Shown one piece after another: positions 1-8,442 of a stretch of 31,408 bases of DNA. Position 1 is the stretch's first letter. Every line of letters starts with the position of its first letter. The stretch spans positions 185,233 through 216,640 of the forward strand of contig CAMPET010000053.1 in NCBI GenBank assembly GCA_946803715.1. The letters run 5' to 3'. Origin of the DNA: Beroe ovata. Lineage: Eukaryota; Ctenophora; Nuda; Beroida; Beroidae. Both the position numbers and the translations under genes were made by a program. The notes under the pieces were generated by a model. That model did no database searches. It had not been told where the DNA came from and saw only the letters and a list, made by a program, of their open reading frames with translations.

Positions 1-249
1 TGGCCGCCATAACCCCTTATCGACCCAAAACATGTCAGTTTGAGTGAGCATTTGAGGATAGCTCCCAAACGGATCGACCGGTTGACTTGAAACTTCTACC
101 ATAGCTCAAGGACCATTAGAGACTCGGACAATCAACATCTCATGGCAATCCGATGATCGGTTCCCGAGTTAGTGGCCGCCATAACCCCTTATCGACCCAA
201 AACATGTCAGTTTGAGTGAGCATTTCAGGATAGCTCCCAAACGGATCGA
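1..249. repeat. Direct repeat, satellite-like, 172-bp period
   Basis: The 77 bases at 1-77 recur at 173-249 with a single visible mismatch (TTGAGG versus TTCAGG). The 95 bases between the copies are different sequence. Because the window begins exactly inside the first copy, this may be the edge of a longer tandem array with a 172-bp period that continues to the left. No coding potential is apparent. Confidence 0.75.
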
Positions 250-504
250 AAAGAGATTGTGATTTTTGTCCGAAAAAAATTCTTCTACCGCAATCCCGAA
301 TTTTAGTCTACAACTTTCTGTACGGCAAGCTAGTTCATTGATCATGCAGCAGATTGGTCCCAAAATTTCATAGTACACGCAATTCCATCTACTATATCGC
401 CAACTCTACACCAAAGCCAAAACCCTCTCCCTGCCCCTGTCATAATCTGTCAACAATCAGACCCACTTATCGATCCTCCTCATTCCCTAAATGTCTTTGA
501 TGTT
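250..504. other. Non-coding stretch, nothing recognised
   Basis: AT-rich sequence between the satellite-like repeat and the 15-bp minisatellite. The only ORF here is a short minus-strand frame with no recognisable composition or motif. I see no RNA gene or repeat. Confidence 0.5.
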
Positions 505-561
505 ATGTATGTTGGGTAAATGTATGTTGGGTAAATGTATGTTGTGTAAATGTGTGTTCGG
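505..561 (+). repeat. 15-bp minisatellite, about 3.8 units
   Basis: The unit ATGTATGTTGGGTAA repeats head to tail at 505-519, 520-534 and 535-549 (one G to T change), followed by a diverged partial unit at 550-561. The period is exactly 15 bp, so the minus-strand frame reads a five-residue repeat (TYIYP), but nothing else suggests a protein. Confidence 0.85.
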
Positions 562-761
562 TTATACAGAAGATAGAAATGTAAACTTACGGAATATCTG
601 AGAGAGTTTACCGGATGAACAGACAACACTATCCAGTAACATGAGTTACAGGAAATAAAAACGCACAACTCTCACATTATTGGTAGAGCAACAAATTGTT
701 CCCACGTCAAAATATTTCGGAATTTAGCGCTCGATTTTTACAGGCTAATAGAAATGAAATA

Positions 762-964
762 GTGCGCGGCGCGACCATCAGTTTTGCGCCGCGCGCAAAA
801 GAGAATGCAAGGGTGAAATATTCAAACTATTTGAATGGATACTTAGATTTTAGATTCATTTTTCCATACAAATGAAAGTTCATATTGCAATAGTTTGGTG
901 CGTGTAAATAGGCCTGAATCGAAAACAAAATTTTTCTGTTGAGCAAATTGGTAACGCGGCGCAC
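762..964. mobile_element. Possible short inverted-repeat element (MITE-like), about 203 bp
   Basis: GTGCGCGGCGCGACC at 762-776 is an imperfect inverted match (about 12 of 15) to the sequence at 950-964. A third GC-only block at 786-794 forms a perfect 9-bp inverted repeat with 764-772. These GC-rich blocks stand out sharply from AT-rich surroundings. No clear target-site duplication is visible, so a chance arrangement or a local hairpin is also possible. Confidence 0.3.
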
Positions 965-1481
965 AAAGACCTACCATTCACAAATTTAATGCGCAAGCAT
1001 TTCGTGTTACTAATGCGTTGCGTCCCACCAATTGGCGGCAAGGTCATGGATTTGGCTCAACGCCAGAACGTTATTTGTCCCGCCAACGGTAACGCATATT
1101 CTTGGCCGCAGCTGCACATTAACCGTTGCTCTCTCCTAGCGTTGCGTCATCTCTGCTGTGCTGTGCTTCTACTTGTGTCTCAGACGTTGATATGTTCAGT
1201 TCACATTTGTGGGTCCTGATGCTGTCTTGTTTTCCAGATTTTGCGATTGGTTCCACCTGTTTCCATTGCCCGAGTATTAGCTTGTGTGGAATGATCCTTG
1301 ATTTTATGTACTGTTTGAACATTGTGATTTGATCCTTGTTCAACTTCTCGATTGTCACTACACAACTAAGATTTGATATTGAGACGCCTCTCAGTTCGCG
1401 GAACGCTAGGTTCTTGTTTTGAGTGCATTAATCAGCCTCATTAGAGTTTAATGAGATACTTCCTCCGCTACATTAGGTTTT
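965..1481. other. Non-coding stretch, no supported gene
   Basis: Short overlapping ORFs lie on both strands between 989 and 1358, but none has a domain, signal peptide or low-complexity pattern that would favour coding. The palindrome CCAATTGG occurs near 1028. Nothing else is recognised. Confidence 0.45.
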
Positions 1482-2008
1482 AATTAATTCATTAATCCGT
1501 CGTGATTGTTTGTCATGCTATTTTTGATACCCGAATAGAGATGAATTAGGGTGAATTTTGGTGCAATTATAGCCACTCTGGTACAGTGATCATCGTGACA
1601 CTTCTTGATCTTGGTTCAGTGCCAAAAAGTCGATTATTACTGAGCGATCTGATCATTATACATTCTCAGTAACATTAGCCCGTTGAGTTTCCTAGAACAC
1701 CGCAAATTACATTTACATTCCTCAATTCGTGTGTGTGTGTGTGTGTNAATTAATTCATTAATCCGTCGTGATTGTTTGTCTTGCTATTTTTGATACCCGA
1801 ATAAAGATGAATTAGGGTGAATTTCGGTGCAATTATAGCCACTCTGGTACAGTGATCATCGTGACACCCTCTTGATCTTGGTTCAGTGCCAAGTCTCGAT
1901 TATAACTTAGCGATCTGATCATTATACATTCTCAGTAACATTAGCCCGTCGAGTTTCCTAGAACACCGCAAATTACATTTACATTCCTCAACTCGTGTGT
2001 GTGTGTGT
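1482..2008 (+). repeat. 265-bp direct duplication split by a single N
   Basis: Copy A (1482-1746) and copy B (1748-2008) are the same sequence with scattered substitutions and small indels, roughly 95 percent identical by eye. Each starts AATTAATTCATTAATCCG and ends in a (GT)n run. The only base between them is the N at 1747, so this may be an unmerged contig overlap or allelic duplicate rather than a true genomic tandem. The (GT)n tail of copy B continues to about 2033. Confidence 0.85.
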
Positions 2009-2033
2009 AAGTGTGTGTGCGTGTGTGTGCGTG

Positions 2034-2837
2034 ACTATTTTCACATCGTAGAGCTGTGAGCTAGACACTGTCACAGTCAGTATAGACATTGCTATAGTTT
2101 TTGTTGTTAAACAAATTTGAGTTGCAGCTTTAAACACGCGTATCGCAGCAAAACTTTGCAATTTGTTTGTGATCGCCGAGTTTTTTAACGGTGCATGAAA
2201 TCATAGCTGCGGTAACAGAGGTATCAGTTTCTCTCCTGCAAATTTCACGTCTACCAGGTGTCCTAGTTTTGTTATTTGCCGCCGGATTTAGTGATCAGCC
2301 ACTCCCTTCACTAAGGACACTGATAATTATCGCTTTTTGTTCCACAATTTCCAGTAATATCTGATAACATTTCTCTGTGTGGCACACGTCTGGAAGTTTT
2401 TGACGTTTAGCTTACATTTACCTGAAAGAAACCCAACATCTTTCGATAATATGGAAATATGAAATGACAGAAATCGCCGATCTTCTATATTACCGTATCT
2501 CACATGTGACCAAAACTACCCAATGGGAGCACATCTTGGATCAGAGTCTACTTATGTGAATGTTAGCAGTTGATTGTCACGTTTTAAGCAACCGTTTCCC
2601 AACGCCTATTCTGAGCGCTAATGTGTGGGCTGTGACTCATTATGCCATGTAGAGAGACTCGGTCTATCAAAATTCAGTGTTCGCGGGATTATGCGTTTGT
2701 TGCCTTTGAGCATAACCAGTCCCCATTTGTTTGCGAGATTATCCTAGCCCTTTCTGAGCTTAAATAACAGTACTATTCCATTATCTTTCAACACCAGATA
2801 CCCCTTAAATCCCTTAAACCCTCTATTCCCCTTCCCC
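2034..2837 (+). other. Upstream region of the first gene; no ORF
   Basis: No substantial ORF lies in these 800 bases. The 3' end becomes pyrimidine-rich from about 2805 and runs into a possible splice acceptor. It probably holds the promoter and/or a 5' UTR intron of the gene at 2845. I cannot place a TATA box, a transcription start or a donor site with confidence. Confidence 0.4.
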
Positions 2838-2839
2838 AG
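2805..2839 (+). other. Possible 3' splice site before the first gene
   Basis: A tract rich in C and T ends in CTTCCCCAG at 2831-2839, five bases before the ATG at 2845. This fits a polypyrimidine tract plus AG acceptor, which would put an intron in the 5' UTR. An in-frame TAA lies about 30 bases upstream of the ATG, so the protein is not open further upstream without splicing. RNA evidence is needed. Confidence 0.35.
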
Positions 2840-2844
2840 TATCA

Positions 2845-3339
2845 ATGACTCTGACAAGAGATTCAAAACGGAGAATTGTTGTTGCCACAAAACAGCTCCC
2901 AACGATGGGACAAGTAGCCACGTGTTTCAGATCGGCGGCAGCCACCCTCCTAGAGGATGCTGCTGTTGATCCCCCTCAACATGAAAAGAAATGTCTGGAA
3001 ATATCGTTGAAGAACACGACACTTAATTGTCAGGATGTCGACTCGTCGTCGTCGGAGACTGGGGAGGATCGGTGGAGTGAAGATGAAGGAGCTTGGACTG
3101 ATGAAGAGGATGATGAAGGAGTATCATTTTCTGACGAACTCTGGGACTCGTTTAACACATGTGTTGTTCCGTATGCTGATGAGTACGTTGAACAGCAGGT
3201 CAGTATGACGAATGTACGGCTCGCCAATGAACGGAGTGAGGAAATTTATCTGGCAATGGACCAAGTTTCTCGATGTCGCTCTATGAAAAGGGTACAGTTT
3301 CTCCCGGAACCAAACTTAGTCACGGTCATTTCAGTTTAG
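2845..3339 (+). CDS. Acidic protein with PP1-docking motif, PPP1R15-like (tentative)
   Basis: Uninterrupted 164-codon ORF. Residues 66-92 are Ser/Asp/Glu-rich and include AWTDEEDD (83-90). LWDSF lies at 99-103 and VPYADEYVEQ at 108-117. The C-terminus has KRVQF (148-152), matching the RVxF consensus for docking to the protein phosphatase 1 catalytic subunit, followed by a hydrophobic VTVISV end. Known for the family: PPP1R15 proteins (GADD34, CReP) recruit PP1 to dephosphorylate eIF2alpha and combine an acidic region, an LWxSF-type segment and a C-terminal RVxF. The conserved PPP1R15 segment downstream of RVxF (with its Trp and the GPWE-type core) is absent here, so the assignment is weak. 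The paralog at 4335-5075 supports real coding by conserved blocks and spacing. The start is the first ATG after an in-frame stop; its context (T at -3) is poor. Alternatives are another PP1 regulator or an unknown family. Confidence 0.7.
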   Translation: MTLTRDSKRRIVVATKQLPTMGQVATCFRSAAATLLEDAAVDPPQHEKKCLEISLKNTTLNCQDVDSSSSETGEDRWSEDEGAWTDEEDDEGVSFSDELWDSFNTCVVPYADEYVEQQVSMTNVRLANERSEEIYLAMDQVSRCRSMKRVQFLPEPNLVTVISV

Positions 3340-3563
3340 TTAGTTTCGTTAGTGGGTGGTGCCACACCCTATTTTTTATCCAATTTACATTTAACTTATT
3401 CGAAGTTTTTGATAACTTGAAGACCGCAATCATTTTGCGCGGTCAGCGGAGCTCTGATTTGCAGATTGTATTCCATTTTTGCAATTGTCTCACGGAACAG
3501 GGCCTCATTGAATCCGTCTAACAGGGGATGAAAGAAAGTTTCCGTTCCGCTAAACTGTTCATA

Positions 3564-3569
3564 AATAAA
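3564..3569 (+). terminator. Candidate polyadenylation signal for the first gene
   Basis: A perfect AATAAA lies about 225 bases past the stop codon at 3337-3339, a plausible 3' UTR length. T-rich sequence follows. The hexamer is common in AT-rich DNA, so this is only positional support. Confidence 0.4.
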
Positions 3570-3828
3570 TTCTCGATTCCAGTGTATACATCGTATATTG
3601 AACTTCTATTTGAAATTGTGATATGTATATTTGAGTTTAGATGTACGCGTGTATTTCAATCAGATAGGAATTGTGAATTTTTGATATCTCGTTTTTTTAT
3701 TTCTACGTGGTGATTTTATGATATAGACACGATTAACCATGTAGAGTGATTGATTTGCAGGAGAAAATGCCCTTTTTAGAATGACAACTTCTTGACTTTT
3801 GGTCCTGGCTTTGTAGGTGTCAATATTA

Positions 3829-3865
3829 CAGCTGCCAGTTATTTTACATAAAGAAATGGCAGCTG
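3829..3865. repeat. 9-bp inverted repeat with two CAGCTG boxes
   Basis: CAGCTGCCA (3829-3837) and TGGCAGCTG (3857-3865) are perfect inverted copies with a 19-base loop. Each arm contains the E-box CAGCTG. It lies between the two genes and could be a hairpin or a paired bHLH site; neither is demonstrated. Confidence 0.4.
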
Positions 3866-3960
3866 AATCCTGAGTATTGATTTGTTTCGTAAGGAATATT
3901 TTGCTGTATTAGTGTGATTTGAGATCATATAGTGGTTTATGTTGTTTTTAAAAGATTTGT

Positions 3961-4075
3961 AGTTCGTCCATGCAAAATTCTTACTCTAAAAGTAAAACAT
4001 GAGATTCCGTGGAATAAGCAACATTTCGTGATTTTAGACCCGACTTTAGAGTAAGATTTTATGCGAGACGGACTT
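3961..4075. mobile_element. MITE-like element, about 115 bp, long terminal inverted repeats
   Basis: The left end (3961-3993, starting AGTTCGTCCATGC) is an inverted copy of the right end (4043-4075, ending GACGGACTT), about 26 of 33 positions by eye. The best-matched core is TTACTCTAAA. No coding capacity lies in the roughly 50-base centre. This is the form expected of a non-autonomous DNA transposon (MITE). The ends are not sharp enough to call the target duplication or superfamily. It lies between the two paralogous genes, 130 bases before the second gene's likely 5' UTR exon. Confidence 0.6.
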
Positions 4076-4179
4076 TATCATACCCCAACTCCTTCCTTCA
4101 CTGAACTCAAATCGTGATTTTCGTGATGGAAATGTGATATGAAACGGGTGATTAGTAAATTTCCCCGTCTCAAATATCA

Positions 4180-4201
4180 CTTATCTCTCACAACTTTGCA
4201 G
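4180..4201 (+). other. Possible 3' splice site before the second gene
   Basis: A pyrimidine-rich run ends in CAACTTTGCAG at 4191-4201. The TTTGCAG form is a good animal acceptor. If used, the leader exon of the second gene begins at 4202 and contains the upstream ATG at 4282. No donor was assigned. Confidence 0.35.
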
Positions 4202-4244
4202 CATCATTGATTCCGGTTTATTCTAGATTTCTCTTGCACCCTTT

Positions 4245-4253
4245 TGATGCAAT
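4245..4253 (+). promoter_or_regulatory. Perfect C/EBP-ATF composite element (CARE)
   Basis: TGATGCAAT matches the consensus amino-acid/stress response element bound by ATF4-C/EBP heterodimers in animals such as the CHOP gene. It sits 82 bases before the ATG of the second gene. I noticed no other perfect copy in the window. Whether it is promoter or leader DNA depends on the unknown transcription start. Confidence 0.35.
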
Positions 4254-4281
4254 TTTGATAAGATATTTTGATATTCTCAAG

Positions 4282-4572
4282 ATGACTAATCAACCTGTAT
4301 TCCATAGCCAAGTATCAAAACATCCAAAGCCATCATGGAGCCCCCATCAAGATCTGGAAAACGTCGCATGGTCGATTCAATCTCTAACTTCGCGAACAAC
4401 ATCATGGACCTGGTATCGATTGCCCGGTGTCTGCCCTCCTCTGCTTCCCTCGTATGCCCGGCCTCCTCCTCGACTGATGACTCATTCTGCCGTAACGAAG
4501 TTGCCCCACCCCCCGATGTTTCGTTTCCCAGCTTTGCCCACCACTGCTACAGACAGTACAATACGGGTCTGA
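4282..4572 (+). CDS. Overlapping upstream ORF (96 codons) of the second gene
   Basis: An ATG at 4282 in a usable context (A at -3) opens a frame that runs past the main ATG at 4335 and stops at 4572, overlapping the main ORF by 238 bases in another frame. Its C-terminal part is merely the shifted reading of the main gene, so the product itself is unlikely to matter. An overlapping uORF would repress initiation at 4335 until eIF2alpha phosphorylation promotes bypass, as known for animal ATF4. It is meaningful only if the mRNA starts upstream of 4282. Confidence 0.35.
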   Translation: MTNQPVFHSQVSKHPKPSWSPHQDLENVAWSIQSLTSRTTSWTWYRLPGVCPPLLPSYARPPPRLMTHSAVTKLPHPPMFRFPALPTTATDSTIRV

Positions 4573-5075
4573 GCGGACCTAACATGGACTTATCCGCTCC
4601 TGAACCTGACGGAGTTCTCTCCCGGTGTTACTCGGAGAAACTCCGGCCCTACGATACTCGAATCCGGGGAATCCTCTCCTCCACGCCCCGGGACCGGAAG
4701 TGCCGGTGCAAGACGAAAAACTCGCCCGACTCGGCGTACGACAGCTCCTCGGCGTACGACAGCTCGTCCAGCTGTTCCCTATCCGAGTCGGAGGAGGAAG
4801 ACATGGCATGGAGTGACGAGGATGAGGACTATATCCCGTCGGCCGCGGAAGCGAGACAATTGGCGGAGCTTGCGCCGTCCATGCTCTTTGTTCCGCATGC
4901 TGAAGAGGAGATCGAGCAGGATAAACTGAGACAGATTAATCAGCGGTGGAATGCGAGTTATTCGGGATCAGACGTCCAGGGACTTCTGGCGACGTGTAAA
5001 CTTTGCTATCACAAGAAATCAGTCCGTGTTAGGGATTCAACCCCACGTGTATTTACATATGTCACTACTTTTTGA
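4335..5075 (+). CDS. Acidic Ser-rich paralog of the preceding gene, PPP1R15-like (tentative)
   Basis: Uninterrupted 246-codon ORF starting at an ATG in strong context (A at -3, G at +4). The N-terminal half has a basic patch (KRR, 9-11) and a Ser/Pro-rich stretch. Residues 133-144 are a tandem SAYDSS repeat, followed by Ser/Glu/Asp-rich sequence with AWSDEDED (158-165). VPHAEEEIEQ (186-195) matches the VPYADEYVEQ block of the upstream paralog. The C-terminal KKSVRV...RVFTYVTTF (227-246) matches the paralog's KRVQF...VTVISV end. The distance from the VP block to the stop is 61 residues here and 57 in the paralog. The RVxF core is degenerate (V in place of F at the last position), though RVF occurs at 238-240. 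The coding region is richer in GC and CpG than its surroundings. Likely role by inference: a PP1-targeting or stress-regulated protein. The family is not certain, but real coding is well supported by paralogy. Confidence 0.75.
   Translation: MEPPSRSGKRRMVDSISNFANNIMDLVSIARCLPSSASLVCPASSSTDDSFCRNEVAPPPDVSFPSFAHHCYRQYNTGLSGPNMDLSAPEPDGVLSRCYSEKLRPYDTRIRGILSSTPRDRKCRCKTKNSPDSAYDSSSAYDSSSSCSLSESEEEDMAWSDEDEDYIPSAAEARQLAELAPSMLFVPHAEEEIEQDKLRQINQRWNASYSGSDVQGLLATCKLCYHKKSVRVRDSTPRVFTYVTTF
4731..4766 (+). repeat. In-frame 18-bp tandem duplication
   Basis: TCGGCGTACGACAGCTCC (4731-4748) is repeated at 4749-4766 with one terminal change. It encodes SAYDSS twice in the Ser-rich region of the second gene. 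The near-identical DNA, including synonymous positions, indicates a recent duplication by slippage or unequal exchange. Confidence 0.85.
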
Positions 5076-5850
5076 TATGAGTGTGTAGCATTTTTCTCTT
5101 TTCCCGCCCCCTTCTTTTAGTTCGAATATTTAAGATTATGCGTTCCGGTGGTCAGCAGTTTGGGATTTTCTCCCCTGATTTTACGATGCAAAAGTTTGAT
5201 ATTTGAAGTGATTCAGCTTTCCGGGTTTCAAGAAAAAGTTAGATGCACATTCAATTGATTAATGTGATCCCAAACATTGGCGATCATTGGGTGCATAATT
5301 TAAACATATTTTATGAATACAAATATTTTTAAAATATTCTAAACGGATTTGATCCGTCTCCCCACTATTATGGCGGAGTTTTAAATGTTGAATGAAATGT
5401 TTTGTTTGTTTTCCCCCTGTTTTTTCCGATCTGACCACCGCACTGTGTGTGGTGTGAAGTGGAAATCATTGTTAATGTACAGGTCCCGACTGGGAGAGTC
5501 CGCAAAATTTTCCGATTCCAATTTGATTCCGTCACCAATCTCTCCCATGATAGGAAGAATCGCAATACTCTAGGAGCAAGATCTAGGTAGAGTATGAGCC
5601 TAGGATTTTAATCGATTGGAACCTAGGTTTTGATACTTTGATGTAGACATTTTTAAAGATTTGATCGCCTTGAAACATACATTTTTACCATGATTTTCCA
5701 AAATAGCAAACACGCTTTACGTGCATCTGTTTTCACAGGAAAAGTATGTTCAAGGCGGTACAATTCCGTATTATGAAAATTATCGAGTGTATTAGTGTCA
5801 CGGTTTAAAAGTGCATGCTCACTCAGTGCATGATATTTTAAATAATAATC
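5076..5850 (+). other. 3' flank of the second gene and intergenic DNA
   Basis: After the stop at 5075 the sequence becomes AT-rich. No perfect AATAAA was seen in the first 250 bases. Small ORFs on both strands near 5370-5570 overlap each other and have no recognisable features. No RNA gene or repeat is recognised. Confidence 0.45.
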
Positions 5851-5991
5851 ACCGGCTACCGAACGTAAATTTTGTGCAAATTATAATATGCTATGGTAAT
5901 AACACACACTGTATACGCAGTGCGTTGTTACCATGACAACCAAATTATTATCACAATGTTGCCATAGCAACCAAAAAGTTCGGTAGTCGGT
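5851..5991. mobile_element. MITE-like fold-back element, about 141 bp
   Basis: ACCGGCTACCGAAC at 5851-5864 is an inverted copy, with one mismatch, of GTTCGGTAGTCGGT at 5978-5991. Inside are further inverted blocks: GCTATGG near 5891 with CCATAGC near 5962, and an imperfect fold between about 5893 and 5935 around GTATAC. No ORF is present. Terminal plus internal inversions with no coding capacity is typical of MITEs. The target-site duplication is not clear. Confidence 0.6.
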
Positions 5992-7427
5992 TGGTTTGGT
6001 TTCAGTTAGTTACTTTTCCGACACAACCCACTTCTTGTTAACATGAGGATGCAATGAGTTATTCAATTTGCCTTCTCCTTATGAAAACGAGTCTCTTCAG
6101 AATCTTCATGTTTCCGAAGAAAGGGGTTGAAAACTTACAGTATCATTGTTCTATACACACGTTTCGAAAAAATCCCTACGTATGCAATACACTTGTACAG
6201 TTTAACAATTTCAATGATAGGTTAAGTGATCGCCGCTTCAGTTTACTCAGATAGAAGTTAAATAGGATTTGCTAAAGCCACATCTATATTGTAATCTAGG
6301 TTTCAAAGTTCAAACTACCTCTTAAACAGTAAAAGTTACAATCTAAGCCGTATTACTATCTTTCACATAGGTCTCTCATTCAGTGAAATTATTTTTATGA
6401 ACAATAAGTGTATAAATGTGTGAACAGTACATGATATGATTACCTATTTCTTGGCAGGGCCAGTTTTTGTCCGGTCCAATGGCTCAGGCGAATTTTCGAG
6501 TCCAATATTATATGATTTATCTCCTAAATTATTTCCCGGCATATAAATCTATATATTTTACACGTTGTGTAGCGGAATATATATAATACTTGTTTTGTAA
6601 GACTGGTTCAGTGTCATTTAAGGCCAGTTTATTATGTTCATTTTCTAAAATATCGATTCAAAAGTTACATTATATCTGTGTTTCCTTTTTTCCTTCCAAC
6701 TGAATCATATGAGCTGTTGCATGGAATCTATCTTTATAACTGGAACTAATGGAACCATTATTATAGGAACTCCATGTCGGAACTGTCAATGAAGACTAGG
6801 AAAGACTTCAAATCTTGGGTGAGCAGTGCATGACAGATGTTAACTTTCTTTTCCCCCTCACTCGAAATTTCGTTGTTTCCCGAAACTTTTGGAGCGTACC
6901 ACACTGCACTTGAGTAGATATTCGCGTCTCATCTTACAAATTTAGAGGGAAGGGTTTGAAGTGGGAATATTGGATTCTCGTTCACCTCTATGATATCCTG
7001 TGTCCAATCAACACACTGGAAATCACCAGGACTTAACTAATATAGACTTGTCATGGACATCTGTCTGATTTACTCTTGATCATGGTTCTATTATCCAATC
7101 AAATCATGTCCATGGTATTATAACTGGATCGGTAATTTGTCCGCGAACATTCCAATCTTTGACACACTGAGACCAATCCTAAACAAATCTATCTTCTCAT
7201 GCTTGATGGTGCCCAATCAGTGAATTCATTAAGGCGGGGTGTATTTAGCGTTTCCCATCGGGTTATTATCATTGTCAGACCTTGGAGCAAAGCTTTGTAA
7301 TAGACCGGGGGGAGTCTGACAGGGGGAGTCATCACCTCCCATCATTTGGTATTGGCTACTGGTTGGAGGGGATGCTAATCTCAATTTAACAATCTCTCTC
7401 ACACACCCACCACAACATTTCATTCTA
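5992..7427. other. Intergenic AT-rich DNA
   Basis: The only ATG-started frame of note (6054-6254, 66 codons) has no recognisable motif. No repeat family or RNA gene was recognised in this stretch. Confidence 0.45.
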
Positions 7428-7490
7428 TCACACATTGTCACTCATTCTCACACTCCCATCACACATTGTCACACTCCCATCACACTCTCC
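7428..7490 (+). repeat. Short degenerate tandem repeat, CA/CT-rich
   Basis: TCACACATTGTCAC...CTCCCA occurs at 7428-7458 and again, shortened by ten bases, at 7459-7479, with a fragment after it. This is a local slippage-type repeat. Confidence 0.6.
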
Positions 7491-8068
7491 GTCCACCAAT
7501 TCTATCACTACCAATCCACTTCTACAAAATGAAAGTTTTATAAATGTAAATGTGAACATTTTCTATTCTGTTCGAGCGCTCACGTTTTCGGCACACATTT
7601 TCAGCATATAAAATTAAAACAAGCGTTTTCTATCCGAGTCACAGGGCACATTTTTTGCAGATATAGCTTGTGTCTGGCACTGATGTTTTAAGTTGAGCCC
7701 GCTGAAAATTCCGCGAAATTATTTTTTTAAAAAGTCACGTTTATTGCATAGACGAAGTATATGTGAAGTTACATGGTAGAAAGAATGCTCTAGAAAACTG
7801 ACTCTGACTATATGTTTATTTTATTTCTTAGCCACAAAAATATATGTTATCGCGTCTATGACGTAGGCCAATATAAACACAAGGAAATACTTTAACACCA
7901 TCACATTTCAGCCCCTGTCCTTCACCCACTTGCTGACACTAAAAATGCACATAATTTACTGAAGTACAGTGGATGAGATGTAGGATAGACCATGTTAATT
8001 TTTCCGCCTACATCGGACTAGTAATTTTCCACCACAAAGTCAATAAATTTTTCTATAAAACTGCTGGT
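7491..8068. other. Intergenic DNA, nothing recognised
   Basis: AT-rich sequence leading into the microsatellite block. I see no gene-like frame, inverted element or motif cluster. Confidence 0.4.
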
Positions 8069-8098
8069 ACGCGTGTGTGCGTGTCAGTGTGTACGTGT

Positions 8099-8133
<35 letters not shown>

Positions 8134-8166
8134 TGTGTGTGTGTATGTGTGTGTCAGTGTGTGTGT
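8069..8166 (+). repeat. Imperfect (GT)n microsatellite
   Basis: About 100 bases of alternating GT with interruptions such as CGTGTCAGT. Apparent ORFs across it (Cys/Val and Val/Cys runs) are products of the repeat. Confidence 0.9.
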
Positions 8167-8317
8167 AGTTTTCTCTTCTTGACACATGCGTCAAGGTCTC
8201 CCCATTCTTTTGATTCATTGTTCATTCATCATTAGAACTCACTGAATTCTATACTGTAATGAACATCAACAGCTGTCGTTGTTCTTCAAATAATAACACA
8301 CTTCACTAACTCCTTTG

Positions 8318-8442
8318 TGTGTGAGTATGTGTGTGAGTATGTGTGTGTCTGTGTCTGTGTGCGTACTGTGTGGGTACTGTATGTGTGTGTCTGTGTGCGT
8401 GTTTGTGCCTGTGTGCGTACTGTATGTGTGTGTCTGTGTGTC
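8318..8442 (+). repeat. Second imperfect (GT)n array with internal higher-order repeat
   Basis: GT-rich tract in which GTACTGTATGTGTGTGTCTG appears twice (around 8377 and 8417). The 110-codon minus-strand frame crossing it reads Thr/His/Gln repeats and is a repeat artefact. Confidence 0.85.

Noticed and set aside
3030-3227. Minus-strand frame inside the first gene
   Set aside because: It is a shadow of the acidic coding region, whose GAT/GAA codons read as Ser-rich on the other strand.
4579-4816. Alternative frames on both strands inside the second gene
   Set aside because: They are shadows of a GC-rich coding stretch; only the 4335-5075 frame matches the paralog.
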